Source of the DNA: an uncultured Oscillospiraceae bacterium
GTDB lineage: Bacteria > Bacillota > Clostridia > Oscillospirales > Oscillospiraceae
Reading direction: 5' to 3'
Length of the DNA: 9,223 nt
Assembly: GCA_934572465.1 (NCBI GenBank)
Contig: CAKTLG010000048.1
Span: forward strand, 1-9,223
Positions within the stretch are counted from its first letter, which is position 1, and the number at the start of each line of letters is the position of its first letter. Under the pieces are notes generated by a model, which did no database searches, was not told the origin of the DNA, and saw only the letters and a program-made list of their open reading frames with translations. Both the position numbers and the translations under genes were made by a program. Below are positions 6,627 through 9,223 of this stretch, in pieces.

Positions 6627-7205
6627 TCAATCCCTCCGGAGACGCGCGAAGCATTTGGCGGCGAGGAGTCCTGCAAGCACGGACAGCGCGGAGACGATCC
6701 ACACCGGCAGCAGGATGTCGAACGGATCGGCGGCGCCGAGCGAGGCGCGCACGCCGGCGAGCGTGGAGGGGATGAGCTGGATGGAGGCCGTGTTGAGCAC
6801 GACGAACAGACACAGTTCGTCGGATGCGATCCCTCCGCAGCCGCGGCTCATGCGCCGCGCGGCGCGGATGCCGAGCGGCGTTGCGGCGTTGCCGAGGCCG
6901 AGCATATCGGCGGCAAGGTTGGCGGAGACCGCGGCGAGGGTCTCGCTGTCGCGGCTCGCGCGCGGCAGCAGGCGGCGCAGCAGCGGGCGGAATGCGCGGG
7001 CGAGCGCGTCGGTCAGATGGCACTGATCCATGATCTCCATGACACCCGTCCAGAGGCACATCACGCCCGACATCGCAAAGCACAGCTCCACTGCGCTCTG
7101 CGCACCCTCGAGCGCGGCGGCGCTCAGCGCGGAAAGATTCCCCGTCAGCGCGCCGGCGACGAGCGAGAGCGCCACCATCCCCGTCCAGAGCCATGCCATC
7201 GTCAT
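6627..7205 (-). CDS. spmA: Spore maturation protein A
   Basis: This 192-residue membrane protein matches SpmA, the partner of SpmB in spore core dehydration. Family motifs in order are EGAQSAVELCFAMSGVMCLW (33-52), VMEIMDQ (55-61), SANLAADMLGLGNAATPLGI (94-113) and VLNTASIQLIPSTLAGVR (136-153). The GNAATP motif and the IPST motif are the most diagnostic. Several hydrophobic segments fit a multi-pass Gate-domain membrane protein. The ATG at 7205 has GGAG nine bases upstream. A second ATG two codons later, at 7199, is possible but sits farther from that site. The gene is first in a two-gene unit with spmB and divergent from the S10 operon. In Bacillus this pair is under sporulation sigma control; a weak sigma-E-like site is noted upstream. 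Confidence 0.93.
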   Translation of the reverse strand: MTMAWLWTGMVALSLVAGALTGNLSALSAAALEGAQSAVELCFAMSGVMCLWTGVMEIMDQCHLTDALARAFRPLLRRLLPRASRDSETLAAVSANLAADMLGLGNAATPLGIRAARRMSRGCGGIASDELCLFVVLNTASIQLIPSTLAGVRASLGAADPFDILLPVWIVSALSVLAGLLAAKCFARLRRD

Positions 7206-7239
7206 CCGCGACCACTCCCTTGTCCGAAAAGCTACATTA

Positions 7240-7268
7240 AATATATCGGTGCGGGCCGGTAAGTATGC
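7240..7268 (-). promoter_or_regulatory. Possible sigma-E-like promoter of spmA-spmB
   Basis: On the minus strand GCATACTT (7268-7261) and GATATATT (7247-7240) are 13 bases apart, loosely like the sigma-E -35 (ATA core) and -10 (CATACANT) elements. The match is partial and the spacing slightly short. No convincing vegetative promoter is seen, which agrees with sporulation-specific expression. Confidence 0.3.
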
Positions 7269-7295
7269 CTTGGTCGGGGAGCAAAGCGGAGACGG

Positions 7296-7366
7296 CAAAA
7301 AACTGAAAAATTTTTAGTGCGAAAATCAAAAATTGTATTGACAAACGTATCGGTATTTAGTATTAT
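7296..7366 (+). promoter_or_regulatory. Strong promoter of the S10 ribosomal protein operon
   Basis: A perfect TTGACA (7338-7343) and TATTAT (7361-7366) lie 17 bases apart. The 40 bases upstream are unusually AT-rich for this genome, with A and T tracts in phase, like an UP element. This is what a growth-rate-controlled ribosomal protein promoter should look like. The start is expected near 7373. Confidence 0.85.
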
Positions 7367-7372
7367 AGGCAA

Positions 7373-7657
7373 GTCCGCGATTGGGCTGATCCTGCCCAAA
7401 TTGCGCGATTTTGCGATGAACCGGGAGATTGCTCAGGCATCTGAGGTAACTTTCGGGGAGTATGTCCGAACATCGGGCGGCTGAGAGAAGTATCTGTACG
7501 TTGCGTAGATCGCTGCGCCATGTGTAGACCGGCCGTTTTTGCGCGCCGGTTTTTCTGTGAGCCGGAATGATACGCACGGATAAGCGTATGGCAAAAACTC
7601 TCACCGTACGGCTTCGACAAAGCAAGAATACCGTACAAAATGAAGGAGAAACCGAAA
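7373..7657 (+). promoter_or_regulatory. Structured 5' leader of the S10 operon
   Basis: About 285 nt separate the predicted transcription start from rpsJ, with no supported gene. Hairpins visible in order: TTGGGC/GCCCAA (7381-7399); CTCAG, loop GCAT, CTGAG (7432-7445); a 6-bp stem around CCGA/TCGG (7464-7478); the terminator-like hairpin at 7528-7554; TACGC/GCGTA (about 7571-7588); and GTACGG/CCGTAC (about 7606-7636) just before the ribosome binding site. It does not carry the T-box consensus or the TPP riboswitch core. It is a candidate cis-regulatory leader for control of ribosomal protein synthesis; the ligand, if any, is unknown. Confidence 0.55.
7528..7554 (+). terminator. Terminator-like hairpin inside the S10 leader
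   Basis: ACCGGC (7528-7533) pairs with GCCGGT (7545-7550), and a further CG/CG pair set is possible across a one-base bulge. The stem runs straight into a T tract at 7550-7554. It lies about 180 nt after the promoter and about 100 nt before rpsJ. I see no credible second promoter between it and rpsJ, so it should be conditional or leaky: an attenuator. Confidence 0.6.
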
Positions 7658-7966
7658 ATGGCAAAAGAAATGATCCGCATTCGTCTCAAGGCCTATGATC
7701 ATCAGGTCATCGACCAGAGCGCAGAGAAGATCGTCGAGACCGCCAAGCGCACCGGCGCGACCGTCTCCGGCCCCATCCCTCTGCCCACCAAGAAGGAAGT
7801 CGTCACCATCCTGCGCGCCGTCCACAAGTATAAGGACAGCCGCGAGCAGTTTGAGCGCCGCACCCACAAGCGCCTGATCGACATCACCAATTCCAGCCCC
7901 AAGACGGTCGAGGCTCTGATGGGTCTTGAGCTTCCTGCCGGCGTCGAGATCGAGATCAAGCTCTAA
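7658..7966 (+). CDS. rpsJ: 30S ribosomal protein S10
   Basis: The 102-residue product is ribosomal protein uS10, which sits in the 30S head; free S10 also acts as NusE with NusB in antitermination. The sequence matches end to end: [20 protein letters not shown] (6-25), [20 protein letters not shown] (32-51), the signature [19 protein letters not shown] (54-72) and the C-terminal [20 protein letters not shown]. The start at 7658 has AAGGAG about ten bases upstream. An in-frame ATG at 7640 overlaps that site and would add six unlikely residues. It is the first gene of the S10 operon and is followed by an unusually long 144-bp spacer. Confidence 0.98.
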   Translation: MAKEMIRIRLKAYDHQVIDQSAEKIVETAKRTGATVSGPIPLPTKKEVVTILRAVHKYKDSREQFERRTHKRLIDITNSSPKTVEALMGLELPAGVEIEIKL

Positions 7967-7987
7967 TCCCTGGCACACCTATTTATT

Positions 7988-8080
7988 TTGTTGCTCTACC
8001 CAAAAGCTTATCGACTTGCGTGAGATAAGCGGGGTCAAGTCGGCAGAGCAATGGCGGGAGTTGCCGCTAACTAAGCCGAC
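7988..8080 (+). promoter_or_regulatory. Structured RNA element between rpsJ and rplC
   Basis: The spacer from 7967 to 8110 holds several perfect complementary segments. Outer stem: TTGCTCT (7991-7997) with AGAGCAA (8045-8051), extendable by wobble pairs. Inner stem: GCTTATC (8006-8012) with GATAAGC (8024-8030). Crossing stem: GACTTG (8013-8018), in the inner loop, with CAAGTC (8036-8041) downstream, so a pseudoknot or a switch. A further helix, GTCGGC (8039-8044) with GCCGAC (8075-8080), competes with both and encloses GCGG/CCGC (8054-8067). It ends 13 bases before the rplC ribosome binding site. No open frame or promoter explains it. It may regulate rplC and downstream genes by autogenous control; this is inference. 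Confidence 0.6.
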
Positions 8081-8110
8081 CAATAACCTTTACAGGAGGA
8101 TCTATACAAC

Positions 8111-8830
8111 ATGAAAGCAATCATCGGCAGAAAAGTTGGCATGTCTCAGATCTTCGATGAGAAGGGTCACGTCATTCCGGTCACCGTGATCGAGGCCGGT
8201 CCCTGCGTGGTCACTCAGAAGAAGACCAACGAGAAAGACGGTTATGAGGCTGTCCAGCTGGGCTACGAGGACATTCGCGAAGCGAAGCTCTCCAAGCCCG
8301 AACTCGGCCACCTGAACAAGGCTGGCGTTTCCCCCAAGAAGTACCTGCGCGAGTTCGACCTCGACAACGCCTCCGAGCTTGAGCTCGGCGCGATCATCAA
8401 GGCCGACACCTTCAAGTCCGGCGACTTCGTCGACGTGACCGGCACGAGCAAGGGCCATGGCTACAGCGGCGTTATCAAGCGCTGGGGCGCCGGCCGCGGC
8501 CGCATGACGCATGGCGGCGGCCCTGTCCATCGTCACGCGGGCTCCATGGGTTCCACCACCGACCCCAGCCGTATCTTCAAGGGCAAGATCGGCGCCGGTC
8601 AGTACGGCTGCGACACCGTTACCGTGCAGAACCTTGAAGTCGTCAAGGTCGACCCCGAGCTGAATATGCTCGTCGTCCGCGGCGCCGTTCCCGGCCCCAA
8701 GGGCGCGCTCGTCACCGTGAAGACCACCGTTAAGGTCCACAAGATCAAGCAGGCTGGTGCCGACATCAGCAAGAACCCGCAGAAGGCTTCCGGCCGCAAC
8801 CCGCAGAAGGCTTCCGCCAGAAATATGTAA
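8111..8830 (+). CDS. rplC: 50S ribosomal protein L3
   Basis: The 239-residue product is uL3, an early 50S assembly protein whose long loop reaches toward the peptidyl transferase centre. Family sequence is clear: MKAIIGRKVGMSQIFDEKGH at the start, GTSKGHGYSGVIKRWGAGRG (111-130), the loop HGGGPVHRHAGSMGSTTDPS (134-153), RIFKGKIGAGQYG (154-166) and LVVRGAVPGPKGALVTVK (187-204). AGGAGG (8094-8099) lies 11 bases before the ATG. At 239 residues it is longer than the roughly 210 typical of the family. The excess is a basic tail from about residue 214 that holds two tandem NPQKAS repeats. The Gln that is methylated in enterobacterial L3 is not present at the corresponding loop position. Confidence 0.98.
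   Translation: MKAIIGRKVGMSQIFDEKGHVIPVTVIEAGPCVVTQKKTNEKDGYEAVQLGYEDIREAKLSKPELGHLNKAGVSPKKYLREFDLDNASELELGAIIKADTFKSGDFVDVTGTSKGHGYSGVIKRWGAGRGRMTHGGGPVHRHAGSMGSTTDPSRIFKGKIGAGQYGCDTVTVQNLEVVKVDPELNMLVVRGAVPGPKGALVTVKTTVKVHKIKQAGADISKNPQKASGRNPQKASARNM
8774..8821 (+). repeat. In-frame tandem 24-bp repeat in the L3 tail
   Basis: Codons for NPQKASGR (8774-8797) are repeated as NPQKASAR (8798-8821), with the first 18 bases identical in both copies. It ends three codons before the stop, so copy number could vary without harming the L3 core. Confidence 0.9.
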
Positions 8831-8849
8831 GGAAAGGAGTGCTTGAGAA

Positions 8850-9223
8850 ATGTCTACGATTAAAGTTGTCAGCATGACCGGCGCTGAGGTCGGTACTGTC
8901 GAGCTGAACGATGCGATCTTCGGCATCGAGCCGAACATGAGCGTTGTTCACGAGGTCGTGAAGAACCACCTCGCCAACTGCCGTCAGGGCACGCAGAGCG
9001 CTCTGACCCGCGCTGAAGTCTCCGGCGGCGGCAGAAAGCCCTGGCGCCAGAAGGGCACCGGCCGCGCCCGTCAGGGCAGCACCCGCGCGCCCCAGTGGAC
9101 GCACGGCGGCATCGTGTTCGCCCCCAAGCCCCGCAGCTACAGCTACGTGCTGAATAAGAAGGTCAAGCGTCTGGCTCTCAAGAGCGTGCTGTCCGCCAAG
9201 GCGGCGCAGGGCGAGATCGTCGT
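8850..9223 (+). CDS. rplD: 50S ribosomal protein L4 (C-terminus outside window)
   Basis: The first 124 residues of uL4 are present. L4 binds 23S rRNA, and its extended loop lines the peptide exit tunnel. The N-terminal strand ([19 protein letters not shown]) is followed by [20 protein letters not shown] (24-43). Next come [16 protein letters not shown] and the basic tunnel loop [20 protein letters not shown] (61-80), then [25 protein letters not shown] (8834-8839) lies ten bases before the ATG, and only 19 bases separate it from rplC, consistent with co-transcription. In gammaproteobacteria L4 also represses its own operon; whether it does so here is unknown. Nothing abnormal is seen in the visible part. 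Confidence 0.97.
   Translation, partial: MSTIKVVSMTGAEVGTVELNDAIFGIEPNMSVVHEVVKNHLANCRQGTQSALTRAEVSGGGRKPWRQKGTGRARQGSTRAPQWTHGGIVFAPKPRSYSYVLNKKVKRLALKSVLSAKAAQGEIV

Noticed and set aside
6625..7215. A 370-residue version of spmB starting far upstream
   Set aside because: The added N-terminal part is an out-of-frame reading of spmA. The internal ATG at 6624 has a ribosome binding site and gives normal family length.
6013..7262. Long plus-strand frames opposite spmA and spmB
   Set aside because: Arg-, Ala- and Glu-rich shadow translations without ribosome binding sites, opposite two well-recognised genes.
7475..7520. GGCTGAGA in the S10 leader suggesting a TPP riboswitch
   Set aside because: The second conserved half of the TPP aptamer (the GAACCTGAT region) is absent, and the neighbouring gene is unrelated to thiamine.
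7373..7560. T-box leader ahead of the operon
   Set aside because: The conserved T-box sequence AGGGTGGNACCGCG is not present before the terminator-like hairpin, and the genes are not tRNA-synthetase or amino-acid genes.
8102..8938. A 278-codon frame antisense to rplC
   Set aside because: Shadow of the L3 gene, with no start signal.

Overview
The window looks like chromosomal DNA from a GC-rich, endospore-forming Firmicute of the class Clostridia, probably in or near the Oscillospiraceae (formerly Ruminococcaceae). The evidence is a Firmicute-type S10 operon start (rpsJ-rplC-rplD), a spmA-spmB sporulation pair, strong AGGAGG ribosome binding sites, TTGACA/TATAAT promoters and GC-rich codon use. 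The family placement is inferred from general style, not from a database match.

Layout from left to right. Positions 1-3062 (minus strand) hold the first 1020 codons of a very large secreted beta-helix repeat protein; its C-terminus lies outside the window. Positions 3063-3509 are a divergent control region with three stacked hairpins, a MerR-like promoter pointing left, a tandem 22-bp repeat, and a strong sigma-A promoter pointing right. Positions 3510-4883 (plus) encode a MATE-family efflux transporter. Positions 4886-5092 are a run of five hairpins, the last of which can terminate the gene that follows. Positions 5104-5511 (minus) encode a small acidic protein of unknown function with its own promoter. 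Positions 5676-6116 (plus) encode a DUF1934/YwiB-like protein that overlaps tail-to-tail with spmB. Positions 6103-7205 (minus) are the translationally coupled pair spmA-spmB. Positions 7206-7657 are a divergent control region with the strong S10-operon promoter and a leader of roughly 285 nt that contains a terminator-like hairpin. Positions 7658-9223 (plus) are rpsJ, rplC and the start of rplD.

Most genes have recognisable roles: cell-surface interaction, drug or metabolite export, spore maturation and ribosome assembly. The least explained parts are RNA and regulatory structures. The 144-nt spacer between rpsJ and rplC can fold into a nested helix, a possible pseudoknot and a competing helix. 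The S10 leader carries a candidate attenuator. The surface-protein gene has a candidate promoter with a 19-bp spacer filled by a perfect dyad, the geometry used by MerR-family activators. No mobile element, CRISPR array, tRNA or rRNA was seen.
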